Of a DNA stretch of 64,000 bases, positions 18,491 through 26,696 are shown one piece after another. Position 1 is the first letter of the stretch. Each line of letters opens with the position of its first letter. The DNA is taken from NCBI RefSeq assembly GCF_945952055.1, contig NZ_CAMFHB010000015.1, forward strand, positions 53,235-117,234, written 5' to 3'. Source of the DNA: an uncultured Alsobacter sp. (lineage in GTDB: Bacteria; Pseudomonadota; Alphaproteobacteria; Rhizobiales; Beijerinckiaceae). The position numbers and the translations under genes were made by a program. The notes below the pieces were generated by a model, which had not been told where the DNA came from, did no database searches, and saw only the letters and a list, made by a program, of their open reading frames with translations.

Positions 18491-20515
18491 TCAGAACTCG
18501 TCCCAGTCCTGCCCGACGGCCTTCTTGGCGGGGGACTTCGCCGCCGGCTTGGCGGCGGCGAAGGCGGTCGCGGCGAGGGCCTGGAGGCGGCCCGGTTCGG
18601 AGGCCGCGCGGGCCACCGGCCGCCGCGCGCCGCTGACGGTGAACTGCGAGACGATCTCGTTCAGGGTGCCGATCTGCGTGGCGAGCGACGTCGCCGAGGC
18701 GGAGCTCTGCTCGGCCAGCGCCGCGTTCTGCTGGGTCATGCCATCCATGTGGCTGATGGCCTGGCTCATCTCGTCGATGCCGTTGGCCTGCTCGGCCGTG
18801 GCCTCCGAGATCTCGTTGACCGTCTTGGCGACGCGCTCCGAGGCATCGACGATGCGCCCCAGCGTTCCGCCGGCCTCGCGCACCAGGGTCACCCCCTGGC
18901 TCACCTCCTGCGTCGACTTGGCGATCAGCCCGCCGATGTCCTTGGCCGCCTCCGAGGAGCGCTGCGCCAGGGTGCGGACCTCCGCGGCGACGACCGCGAA
19001 GCCCTTGCCGGCATCGCCCGCCCGGGCCGCCTCGACCGCCGCGTTGAGGGCCAGGAGGTTGGTCTGGAACGCGATCTCCTCGATCACGGAGGTGATCTCC
19101 GAGATCTTCGACGAGGCCTGCTCGATGCGCGTCATGGCCTCCACGGCGCGGCTCACGGTGTCGCCGCCTTCCTGGGCAACCGTCCGCGCCTCGTCGGCAT
19201 GACCCACGGCCTGCCGGGAGGCCGTCGCGGTCGACTTCACCGAGGCGGCCAGCTGCTCGGTGGTTGCGGCGGTCTCCTCCAGCGAGGACGCCTGCTGCTC
19301 CGTGCGGCGGGCGAGGTCGTTGGAGCCGCTGTTGATCTCGTTGGAGGCGTTGGCGGCGTCGATCGCCGTCTGCTGGATGGTCGTGACGATGGAGGACAGC
19401 TTGCTCACCGTTTCGTTCACGGCCTCGCTCAGCTCGCCGAGCCGGCCCTGGTAGCTGGTGCGGATCGAACGGGTGAGATCGCCGGCCGCGACGCTGCCCA
19501 GGACGTCGCCGAGTTCCGCGGTGGCCTGGTCGACGACGGTGTTGATGCGGTTGATGCCGTCGACGAGCTCGCGCAGCTCGGCCTGCGTCGCGTTGGCCTC
19601 GACCCGGGAGCTGAAGTCGCCCGCGGCGGCGCGCTGCACCACGCGACCGACCTCCGCGACGATGACGGACATGGCCTCGGCGCGCTCGGCCTTGTCGGCG
19701 GCGGCCCGGCGTTCCTCCTCCTCGAGGGCCTTCACGCGCTCCGCATTGTCCTTGAAGACCTGCACGGCGGCGGCCATGGCGCCCACCTCGTCCTGGTTTT
19801 CCCGGTAGGGGACCGCGACGCGCAGATCGCCGGAGGCGAGGCTCTGCATCGCGCCCGTGATGTCGCGCAGCGGGTTCACGACCCGGCGGATGACGACGGC
19901 ACCGGCGACGGCGCCGGCCAGGAGCCCGAAGGCGAGAAGCACCGCCTCGATCACGGTGCCGCGCGTCGCGGTGTCCTCACCGGCCGCGGCGGACCGGACC
20001 GAACCGCGGTTGTTGAAGTCGACGTCGGCCTGGATGGCGGCGGCATAGGCCTCGAAGAGCGGCGTCACCACCTCGATGAACTCGCGACTGGCGGCGGCGG
20101 TATCGATGCCGCGGGCCATGGCGCGAGCCTTGGCATCGGCGGCGAGATAGGCGCTCCAGGCGTTGCGGGCCTTGCCCCACAGGGCCTGTTCCTCGGGCCC
20201 GGTCATCGTGGGTTCGTAGCTGGCGGCGGCCTTCTCGATCCCGGCGCGAAGCTCGGCGGAGCGCTCCTCCGCCTTGGCGCGGACGGCAGGATCCTGGCTG
20301 AGGAGATAGCGCGCCGTCTGCATGCGGTACTGCGAGGCATTGTACCGGATGTCGGAGAGGTCCCGGATGGCCGGCAACCAATTGGTGGTCGTGTCGCGCA
20401 GTTCGACGAGCAGCGCCCGCTGATTGTAGAGCGCGGCACTGCCCATCAAGGCGACGGCGCCCACCAGGAAGAGGACCGCCGAAAGCAGGAGGGTACGCAG
20501 GGACAAGGATGACAT
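18491..20515 (-). CDS. Methyl-accepting chemotaxis protein with CheR-docking tail
   Basis: 674 residues: membrane helix (about 10-28), a periplasmic four-helix-bundle-like sensor (30-190), second membrane helix ([21 protein letters not shown]), HAMP ([20 protein letters not shown]) and the signalling hairpin with the tip [20 protein letters not shown]. The C-terminus is DWDEF, fitting the xWxxF pentapeptide that tethers CheR and CheB in high-abundance receptors, after a flexible Ala/Lys-rich linker. The ligand is unknown. It is transcribed alone, convergent to nothing and downstream of a 645-base non-coding region. Confidence 0.92.
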   Translation of the reverse strand: MSSLSLRTLLLSAVLFLVGAVALMGSAALYNQRALLVELRDTTTNWLPAIRDLSDIRYNASQYRMQTARYLLSQDPAVRAKAEERSAELRAGIEKAAASYEPTMTGPEEQALWGKARNAWSAYLAADAKARAMARGIDTAAASREFIEVVTPLFEAYAAAIQADVDFNNRGSVRSAAAGEDTATRGTVIEAVLLAFGLLAGAVAGAVVIRRVVNPLRDITGAMQSLASGDLRVAVPYRENQDEVGAMAAAVQVFKDNAERVKALEEEERRAAADKAERAEAMSVIVAEVGRVVQRAAAGDFSSRVEANATQAELRELVDGINRINTVVDQATAELGDVLGSVAAGDLTRSIRTSYQGRLGELSEAVNETVSKLSSIVTTIQQTAIDAANASNEINSGSNDLARRTEQQASSLEETAATTEQLAASVKSTATASRQAVGHADEARTVAQEGGDTVSRAVEAMTRIEQASSKISEITSVIEEIAFQTNLLALNAAVEAARAGDAGKGFAVVAAEVRTLAQRSSEAAKDIGGLIAKSTQEVSQGVTLVREAGGTLGRIVDASERVAKTVNEISEATAEQANGIDEMSQAISHMDGMTQQNAALAEQSSASATSLATQIGTLNEIVSQFTVSGARRPVARAASEPGRLQALAATAFAAAKPAAKSPAKKAVGQDWDEF

Positions 20516-21160
20516 GACGGAACCTGGATGATCGGGTCGAAGCGATCGGGGGAGGACGGCGGCGGGGGCGAGGTGGGCCCGGCTGGGGCGGCCGAGGCCA
20601 TGACCAAAATCCTATGACGTTGCACAATGGATAGGCATGTCGCCTATATTCCGTCCACCGGGATCGCCCTCCGTCCCTAAGGAACGATGAACGTATTCAT
20701 TGATCGATCAGACGACGAAACCGCTTCTATTCTGACGACGACATTGTAAAGCGGGAAGAAACAGTCAGGGCCGAACGTCAAGCTGCGAGCAAAACCCATC
20801 CGTTATCATCCGGATGCGATTGTCATATGCATCGACACGCACGTCGAGTGCCTTTCCAACCGACAGCACGCCGCCGATCGCCGATCAGGGCGCGTCGGAT
20901 CCGCGTGAATCAAACAGATCCTTGATAGTTGAAGTCATTCGCACAGGATGATGTCTTCATAGACGGTCAAGCCGGCCTGGCGTCCTGGAACTCGTCCACT
21001 GTCAAGACTAGAGCGGGCAGCCTGAAGATCTAGCGCCGGTTGCGTTACACGGAGAGCAGATCGCCGAATTTGAATAGGTGAGCAGGAATACTCAGCCTCG
21101 ACGAGAAGAGATGATTTACATTTGAGTGGCATGACCGGACCGCACAGTGTCAGGTCGGGA
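20516..21160. other. Long non-coding stretch between the MCP and PilZ genes
   Basis: About 645 bases with lower GC than the surroundings and no gene I can support. It separates two divergent genes, so both promoters must lie here. A 10-base palindrome TGATCGATCA is at 20699-20708. An open minus-strand frame (20935-21132, 65 codons) has no domain, no hydrophobic pattern and unusual composition for this genome, so I leave it out. The AT content and lack of coding pattern could mark remnants of decayed genes. Confidence 0.45.
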
Positions 21161-21406
21161 ATGCATAGTTTTCACAAGCGCCGTCATCCGCGCCGCGCCG
21201 TTGGCAGCAAGGGGTGCGTCTATGCCGGAAAGGACGCAATTCCCTGCGTGATCGTCGACATGTCGCATCAGGGCGCGCGGCTTCAGCTCGCCGTGAACCA
21301 CGCCTTGCCGCGTCGGTTCTCGCTCCTGGTCTCCGCCGCCGAACCGCTGCTGGAATGCGAACTCGTCTGGCAGAATGAGGCCACGGCGGGCCTGCGCATC
21401 ATCTGA
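21161..21406 (+). CDS. Small PilZ-domain protein
   Basis: 81 residues from the ATG at 21161. RRHPRR provides the RxxxR-type contact, and VDMSHQGARLQL provides the D/NxSxxG motif of a c-di-GMP-binding PilZ domain. AGG lies 7 bases before this ATG. In-frame alternatives at 21131 (ATG) and 21122 (TTG) would add 10-13 residues without domain value. The domain is short, ending soon after ELVWQNEATAGLRI, typical of stand-alone single PilZ proteins in Hyphomicrobiales. It follows the sparse region and precedes dedA by 77 bases. Confidence 0.75.
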   Translation: MHSFHKRRHPRRAVGSKGCVYAGKDAIPCVIVDMSHQGARLQLAVNHALPRRFSLLVSAAEPLLECELVWQNEATAGLRII

Positions 21407-21483
21407 AGCCGGCCAGCACGGCTTCGCACGACCCGGCGCGGCCGGACCCTGGATTTGCGTGCGGCGCGCGCTAGGCTGCGGTG

Positions 21484-22125
21484 ATGACCCTGTCCGAACA
21501 GCTCCCCCACCTGATCCAGACCTATGGCTACTGGCTGATCGCCGGCATCGTTCTCCTGGAAAGCATGGGCGTGCCCCTGCCGGGCGAGGCGGTGCTGATC
21601 ACCGCCAGCGTCTATGCCGGCACCACCCACGACCTCGACATCGGGCTGGTGATCGCGGCGACCGTGGCCGGCGCGGTGATCGGAGACAACATCGGCTACA
21701 CGGTCGGCGACAAACTGGGATACCGCCTTCTCCTGTCCGTCGCGCCACGTCTGGGAATCACCGAGCGCAAGATCAAGCTCGGGCAATACCTGTTCCGCCT
21801 GCACGGCGGGAAGGTGGTGTTCTTCGGCCGGTTCGTGGCCATCCTGCGCGTTCTCGCGGCCTTCCTGGCGGGCGTGAACCGGATGCCCTGGCACCGCTTC
21901 TTCCTGGCTAATTTCGCCGGTGCCGCGGTGTGGGCCACGACCTTCGGGCTCGCCGCCTACACCGTCGGAAACACCATCCACCAGGTCGCGGGCCCCATCG
22001 GCGCCGTGGTGCTCGTGGTGGCGGCGGTGGCCCTGGTCGCGGCGGGTGTCCTGCTGCGCCGCCGGGAGGCGGAGTTGGAGGAACGCGCCGTCCAGGCCCT
22101 GCCGGGCCCCCTCGAGCGGCCCTGA
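21484..22125 (+). CDS. DedA-family membrane protein
   Basis: 213 residues with several membrane segments. ESMGVPLPGEAVLITASVYAG carries the DedA motif with the acidic residue, and FFGRFVAILRVLAAFLAGVN carries the conserved FxGRFxxxxR...AG stretch (about 118-138). DedA proteins act in envelope homeostasis; members of the family flip lipids such as undecaprenyl phosphate or phosphatidylethanolamine. A GTG codon directly precedes the ATG, which I take as the start. It converges with the DUF411 gene. Confidence 0.9.
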   Translation: MTLSEQLPHLIQTYGYWLIAGIVLLESMGVPLPGEAVLITASVYAGTTHDLDIGLVIAATVAGAVIGDNIGYTVGDKLGYRLLLSVAPRLGITERKIKLGQYLFRLHGGKVVFFGRFVAILRVLAAFLAGVNRMPWHRFFLANFAGAAVWATTFGLAAYTVGNTIHQVAGPIGAVVLVVAAVALVAAGVLLRRREAELEERAVQALPGPLERP

Positions 22126-22146
22126 GGCGGGATCAACGACGCAGGA

Positions 22147-22608
22147 TCAGAGACGCTCGGTCCCGCGATAGCGGGCATAGATGCCCTGGCCCGCCCCGAA
22201 CAGGACCACCGCGTAGGTCTCCGGCGCCGAGCCGGAGATCTCCATGCCGGGCGAGCCGATCGGCATGCCGGGGACGGCAAGGCCCAGCGCGTGCGGGCGT
22301 TCCGCCAGGAGGCGGATGATCTCGGGTGCCGGGACGTGGCCCTCGATGACGTAGCCCTCGATGTCGGCAGTGTGGCAACCGGCCAGGGCCAGCGGAATCC
22401 TGCGGCGCGCGCGGATGGCCCGCAGATCGGACGTCTCCTTGATCGTCACCGAGAATCCCGCGTCGCGGACGTGATGCGACCACTCGAGACAGCAGTCGCA
22501 ATCCGGATCCTTGTGGATCAGCATCGTCGGGCGGCTCTGGGCGCGCGCCGGCGCGGCGAGAAGCCCTGCTCCGAGCGCGGCCAGGACATGGCGCCGGCTG
22601 AACGTCAT
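22147..22608 (-). CDS. DUF411 exported metal-binding-like protein
   Basis: 153 residues with a twin-arginine-type signal (MTFSRRHVLAALGAGLLAAP, then ARAQS). The mature part begins with MLIHKDPDCDCCLEW, the DUF411 cysteine cluster, and contains LAGCHTADIEGYVIEGHVP and LAVPGMPIGSPGME, both family signatures. DUF411 proteins are periplasmic and commonly accompany copper-resistance genes; metal binding by the cysteine, histidine and methionine residues is likely. The ATG at 22608 is chosen over one 11 codons upstream because it opens the signal. There is no copper gene next to it here. Confidence 0.85.
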   Translation of the reverse strand: MTFSRRHVLAALGAGLLAAPARAQSRPTMLIHKDPDCDCCLEWSHHVRDAGFSVTIKETSDLRAIRARRRIPLALAGCHTADIEGYVIEGHVPAPEIIRLLAERPHALGLAVPGMPIGSPGMEISGSAPETYAVVLFGAGQGIYARYRGTERL

Positions 22609-23137
22609 CGGGGTTCTCCGTCGCAGGTCGATCGTCGACACGCTGCATCATTGACTCGGCCGGGGGGCCGCTGTCGAGAGTGCGGGCGTCCGCGGGACGG
22701 CCCATCTCTCCGTCAGGCCACAACCGGGAAGCGGACCCTGGGCCGCGGTCGAAGGGTGCCCGCCGGCGGCCCAAAGGACTGACGCCGCACGAAAAAGCGG
22801 AGCTCGAGCGGGATGCGACGGGATGTCGCAGATGGACCACGATTAGCCATGGCCCTCGCAGGGGCACGAGTCGCGCGGAGTCGTCCTTGCGCTTTTCGGA
22901 CGTTCCTCTTGCGAAGGGCCGGAGCCGACGGCCGGGAGGCCCGTTCACCAATGGTCAAGCTTCAGGTCTTGTTAGGAAGTGACGACTACTCACATTGAGT
23001 ATTGCTGCATTCATGTACTCACCGTCGCCATAGTCCAAGCATTCTGCATCGTCGTCGATGACCGGCGCTCCGCAAGGAACGCCAAAGTGGAGACCGGTTG
23101 TTCCATAGAACAACCGGTCTCTCGTGAGATCTTTGCA
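22609..23137. other. Non-coding stretch with small inverted repeats
   Basis: 529 bases with no supported gene. It contains a six-base inverted repeat TACTCA-CAT-TGAGTA at 22987-23001, a nearby TACTCA near 23016, and the perfect 32-base inverted repeat described separately at 23090-23121. Several short open frames cross it, none with recognisable features. The inverted repeats cluster just before the orphan gene at 23138 and may be its control region. Confidence 0.5.
23090..23121. repeat. Perfect inverted repeat, 14-bp arms and 4-nt spacer
   Basis: The left arm GAGACCGGTTGTTC (23090-23103) and right arm GAACAACCGGTCTC (23108-23121) are exact reverse complements around CATA. A G-T wobble can extend it. 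No T-run follows on either strand, so it is not a standard intrinsic terminator. It ends 16 bases before the ATG at 23138, so as RNA it would form a strong hairpin at the leader or over the ribosome-binding region; as DNA it could be a dimeric-protein operator. Confidence 0.8.
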
Positions 23138-23410
23138 ATGTCTGTTTTTGACGCTCGACGTGTCTCCCCCGCGCCGTCCAGCTGCGAAATCGCCGTTTCG
23201 GTGCAATGGTGCGAAGACCTCATCGCGCTGGGGCTGGTCCCCGCGTGCAACGCCGTGCTTCTGGCCCAGGCGCGAGCGGCCCTCGCCGCCGGGGACGCCA
23301 TCGCGGCCGACGGCCTCCTCATGCTCATCGTGACGTCGGAACCGGCGCCGGAGCCTTGGCCCTTTCGCCCCGCCGCGATGCCCGAAGACAGCGCCGCGCC
23401 CGGCCCCTGA
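23138..23410 (+). CDS. Hypothetical protein behind a hairpin
   Basis: 90 residues that I do not recognise. It begins MSVFDARRVSPAPSSCEIAV and has an Ala/Leu-rich helical middle (VPACNAVLLAQARAALAAGD), three cysteines and a Pro-rich tail ending APGP. There is no membrane segment or signal. Codon use in the second half looks like that of the rest of the genome (GC-rich third positions), which is the main reason to call it coding. The frame is open back to 22979, but the extension is AT-richer and includes the inverted repeat, so I start at 23138. It could be spurious. Confidence 0.45.
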   Translation: MSVFDARRVSPAPSSCEIAVSVQWCEDLIALGLVPACNAVLLAQARAALAAGDAIAADGLLMLIVTSEPAPEPWPFRPAAMPEDSAAPGP

Positions 23411-23633
23411 CCGTTCCGCCATGCTCGAGCGTCCGGTCTCTTGGCCGAAGCAACCATGAGCTGAACGGCAAGACGAAATTCCGTCGCGAAGCTTGAACAC
23501 TGCCGGAGTACTGCCGGGAGCGCAGCGACGGGCGAGTTATCCTTTATGCTGTATTTTCGAGATTGCGCTCGCGGACGGAGATCGTTGTCGGATTTGTTAT
23601 CGACTCCGGGCTAAACAGGTCAGAACGCGTGAA

Positions 23634-24869
23634 ATGCCAGTGTCCATGGCCATGTCCAGGCTTCGAACTGCTTTGCTGTCCTTGTTGGCCGACGCTGGCG
23701 GGGGCTTCCAGACGATGGCAGGCATCGCGTTGCCGGTTCTGGCGCTCGCGATCGCGGGTGGGGTGGAGTTCAGCGACGTCGCGCGAACCCGCGGGAAGCT
23801 GCAGGCGATTGCCGACAGCACCGCGCTGAACGGCGCCCGCCAATACAGCGTCGACCCATCGGCCGCGACCCTGGCCAGGATCACGGCCTGGGCCGACAGC
23901 CTGAGCGCGCCGCTGAAGAGCCAGTGGGCGGTCGGGACCACGGTCAGCGCGGACAAGACCGCCGGCAGCGTCACGGTCGCCCTGTCCGCCCAGCGATCGT
24001 CCTATTTCGGTCGCCTGATGCCATCGGGCCTTCTCTCCACCAGCGTGACGGCCACCGGCGTCAACGCGGCGACCTATCCCCTGTGCGCCCTCGCGACCCA
24101 GCCGGGCGGCAACGCACTCGGCCTGATCGGCACGTCCCGTCTCACCGCGCAGGATTGCCTCGTCCAGAGCAACGGCGACCTGTCCGTCGTGGGCGCCTCG
24201 AGCATCCGGGCCGGGGCCGCGAGGGCGGCCGGGCGGGCGTCGGGGGACATCGCGCCGACGGCCGTCATGGACGCGCCGGAAATCCGCGACCCCTTCGCCG
24301 CCCTGCCGATCGACGTTCCGGCCGCATGCTCCGACACCACGGTCCAGCTTGGCACCGGCACCCGAACGCTCAATCCCGGCGTGCATTGCGGAGCGATCCA
24401 GGTCACTGGCTCGGGGACGATCATCCTCAATCCCGGCGAGCACTACTTCGTGGGTCCCGCCTTCAGCGTCGCGGGCACCGTCACCATTCAGGGCAGTGAC
24501 GTGGTCATGATCCTCAAGGGGCAGCCCGGAGCGTCCCTGAGCGGCAATGTGACCCTTTCGATCGAGGCGAGGAAATCCGGCCCCTTCGCCGGCTTCGCCC
24601 TGGTCACCGACCGCAGCTTCCAGGGCACGCTGACGATCTCGACCACCAACGCCAAGAAGATCCTCGGCACCATCTACCTGCCCAATGCCGAGCTCGCCGT
24701 CTCCGGTTCCGGGAACCGTATCGCGGATCAATCCCCCTGGACCATCGTGGTGGCCCACCGGCTCACGGCGACCGGGTCGCCCACGCTGTTCATCAACTCC
24801 GCCTACGCCTCCAGCGACACCCCGGTTCCCACCGGCGTGGGCCCGGGCGCCGTTCGGCTGCAGAACTGA
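23634..24869 (+). CDS. Tad/Flp pilus TadE/G-like protein with beta-rich C-terminal domain
   Basis: 411 residues. The start MPVSMAMSRLRTALLSLLAD precedes the membrane anchor GIALPVLALAIAGGVEFSDV and the DVARTRGKLQAIADSTALNGAR stretch typical of TadG-like pseudopilin-assembly proteins (the ALDAAALAAA region of the family). The C-terminal two thirds (about 140-400) is a Gly/Thr/Ser-rich beta-strand region with repeated turns such as ITLNPGEHYF-type motifs, probably exported. The ATG at 23634 is chosen since it precedes the hydrophobic segment; the open frame upstream has no domain. No other tad or cpa gene lies nearby. Confidence 0.75.
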   Translation: MPVSMAMSRLRTALLSLLADAGGGFQTMAGIALPVLALAIAGGVEFSDVARTRGKLQAIADSTALNGARQYSVDPSAATLARITAWADSLSAPLKSQWAVGTTVSADKTAGSVTVALSAQRSSYFGRLMPSGLLSTSVTATGVNAATYPLCALATQPGGNALGLIGTSRLTAQDCLVQSNGDLSVVGASSIRAGAARAAGRASGDIAPTAVMDAPEIRDPFAALPIDVPAACSDTTVQLGTGTRTLNPGVHCGAIQVTGSGTIILNPGEHYFVGPAFSVAGTVTIQGSDVVMILKGQPGASLSGNVTLSIEARKSGPFAGFALVTDRSFQGTLTISTTNAKKILGTIYLPNAELAVSGSGNRIADQSPWTIVVAHRLTATGSPTLFINSAYASSDTPVPTGVGPGAVRLQN

Positions 24870-24927
24870 CGCGGGCGGCACTGCGTCGGACGCGGGAAGC
24901 GGGAACCGATGGGAGCTGCGCGAGAAG

Positions 24928-25003
24928 TGGTGCCGCAAGAGGGATTCGAACCCCCGACCCCCTCATTACGAATGAGGTGCTCTACCAGCTGAGCTATTGC
25001 GGC
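24928..25003 (-). tRNA. tRNA-Thr (anticodon CGT)
   Basis: 76 bases including an encoded CCA. The acceptor arm pairs GCCGCAA with TTGCGGC, followed by discriminator A and CCA. The D arm contains AGCTCAGCTGGTAGAGC, the anticodon arm is CCTCA-TTCGTAA-TGAGG with CGT at positions 34-36, and the T arm contains GGTTCGAATCC. It reads ACG codons, which are frequent in this GC-rich genome. It lies between the Tad-like gene and the L,D-transpeptidase gene; no integrase or duplicated tRNA end is nearby. Confidence 0.97.
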
Positions 25004-25263
25004 GCAGGGCGGGTGCGGCGGAGCCGCGCGGCCTGACGGGCGCTCTCTTAGCGACATCCGCCCCGGAAAGCAAGGCGCGGCGCGCGGCGGGACGGACCGG
25101 AGGCGCAGCGAGTCCGACCCAGTTTGATACATTCGGGATCGTGAACTGCGCAACCGCTGCCTGCAGGCTGTTTCCCGTTCATTTACCACTTGAGGAGTCC
25201 CGCCTGAGTCTGCACTCTCGGCCAGCTGATGCTGTGCGTAGGCGTGAACCGGGGCAAGGCCAC

Positions 25264-25938
25264 ATGACAATCGACCGCAGGGCGTTTCTGGGAGGACTGG
25301 CGGGTCTGGGTGCGGGAGGGCTGGCCGCGACGTCGGCACGGGCCGTCACCGAGGAGGAGTACTTCGTCGGGCTCACGCCGGACAACGGGTTCTCCTTCCG
25401 CAAGACCAACATGGCGTTGGTCCCCAAGGAGTTCCGCCGGCAGCTCGTGAAGTACAAGCACAAGGAACCGCCGGGCACGATCGTCGTCGATACGGCCAAC
25501 CACTTCCTCTACGTGACCTTCGAGAACAACACGGCCCTGCGCTACGGCGTGGGCGTGGGCAAGACCGAAGGGTTCCAGTGGTTCGGCCGGGCGCAGATCA
25601 TGCGCAAGGCCGTGTGGCCGCAGTGGGTGCCGCCGCCCGAGATGCTGCAGCGCCGCCCGGAGCTGCCGCGTTTCATGGCCGGCGGACCCGACAATCCGCT
25701 CGGCCCGCGCGCCATGTATCTCTACCGGGACGGCCGGGACCTGGGTTACCGGATCCACGGGACCGTCGAGCCGTGGAGCATCGGCGACGACGTGTCGTCG
25801 GGCTGCATCCGGCTGCTGCCGGAGGACATCGTCGACCTCTTCCAGCGCAGCCCGGTGGGCACCAAGGTTCTGGTGCTCAAGCACCTCGGCGCGCCGGTGG
25901 AAGATCGCAAGCAGGGCGAGACCAGCGCCGACAGCTGA
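25264..25938 (+). CDS. L,D-transpeptidase (YkuD), Tat-exported
   Basis: 224 residues. MTIDRRAFLGGLAGLGAGGL is a twin-arginine-type signal. The YkuD catalytic block is RIHGTVEPWSIG with His165 and DDVSSGCIRLLPEDIVDL with Cys181, in the usual HG...SxGC(I/V)R(L/M) arrangement. It would make 3-3 peptidoglycan cross-links or attach proteins to the peptidoglycan in the periplasm. The ATG at 25264 opens the signal; the frame is open upstream through the tRNA region but has no coding character. A second, shorter YkuD protein is at 60560-61093. Confidence 0.92.
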   Translation: MTIDRRAFLGGLAGLGAGGLAATSARAVTEEEYFVGLTPDNGFSFRKTNMALVPKEFRRQLVKYKHKEPPGTIVVDTANHFLYVTFENNTALRYGVGVGKTEGFQWFGRAQIMRKAVWPQWVPPPEMLQRRPELPRFMAGGPDNPLGPRAMYLYRDGRDLGYRIHGTVEPWSIGDDVSSGCIRLLPEDIVDLFQRSPVGTKVLVLKHLGAPVEDRKQGETSADS

Positions 25939-26047
25939 GCGCGATCGCGTCGAGACAAGGGCGGCGCGCCCCGCGCGCCGCCAACGTCGCCCCCGTGCCC
26001 CGGGGGTGGACGCCGAGGGGGCCAGGGGCTGGGCAGGGGAGAGTAGC

Positions 26048-26536
26048 GTGCGTGAATTCCGTTCCGTGATGGTCGCGCTGGCGGCCGGCATCGCATTGGC
26101 CGGGTGCGTTTCCACCGAGAGGTCCGCCGACGTGACGAACGCCCCGGTGGGCGCCGGCGTCAACGTGCAGGGTGGCAGCGCCGAGGACTTCATCGTCAAT
26201 GTCGGCCGGCGCATCTTCTTCAGCGAAAACTCCGACGACCTGGACGACACCGCCCGCGGGACGCTCGACAAGCAGGCCGAGTTCCTCAAGGCCTACCCGC
26301 GCTACAAGGTGAAGATCGAAGGCTACGCCGACGAGAAGGGCACGGCGGACTTCAACATGAAGCTCGGCCTCCGCCGCGCCGAGTCGGCGCGCAACTACCT
26401 GATCCTCCAGGGCATCCAGCCGACCCGCATGCGGGTGAAGTCGCTGGGCAACACCGTCAAGGTGAACAACTGCGAGGACATTTCCTGCTGGTCGCAGAAC
26501 CGCCGCGTCATCACCAAGCTGGAAGGCGATTCCTAA
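26048..26536 (+). CDS. OmpA/Pal-like peptidoglycan-associated lipoprotein (GTG start)
   Basis: 162 residues from GTG. REFRSVMVALAAGIALAGC carries a lipobox ending at Cys20. The OmpA C-terminal domain holds RIFFSENSDDLDD, the peptidoglycan-contact motif YKVKIEGYADEKGTADFNMK (about 96-115) and LRRAESARNYL. It would be anchored in the outer membrane and hold the peptidoglycan. The GTG at 26048 has AGGGGAGAG about 6 bases upstream and opens the signal peptide. It is not next to tolA/tolB, so it may be a Pal paralogue. The end, NCEDISCWSQNRRV, has a cysteine pair. Confidence 0.88.
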   Translation: MREFRSVMVALAAGIALAGCVSTERSADVTNAPVGAGVNVQGGSAEDFIVNVGRRIFFSENSDDLDDTARGTLDKQAEFLKAYPRYKVKIEGYADEKGTADFNMKLGLRRAESARNYLILQGIQPTRMRVKSLGNTVKVNNCEDISCWSQNRRVITKLEGDS

Positions 26537-26696
26537 GCCTTTGGCGGCTGTCTCCAGACCGCACCTGAGCCACGGCCCGCCGGGGCGTGAGGCGGCGGAC
26601 ACGCACGTGCCGCCGCTGCACCAGCCTGCATCCCCGGCTCGGCCGCGTTAGGGCCGGCCCGGGATGCGGGAGTGGGGGATCGGCTGACGATCCCGG

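Noticed and set aside
20935..21132. Open minus-strand frame of 65 codons in the non-coding stretch
   Set aside because: No domain, no plausible start signal, composition unlike neighbouring genes; probably chance in an AT-richer region.
22979..23137. Upstream extension of the orphan protein across the inverted repeats
   Set aside because: The extension has different composition and would place two inverted repeats inside a coding region; not convincing.
24928..25003. tRNA as an integration site for an island
   Set aside because: No integrase nearby and no direct repeat of the tRNA 3' end seen in the flanking kilobases.
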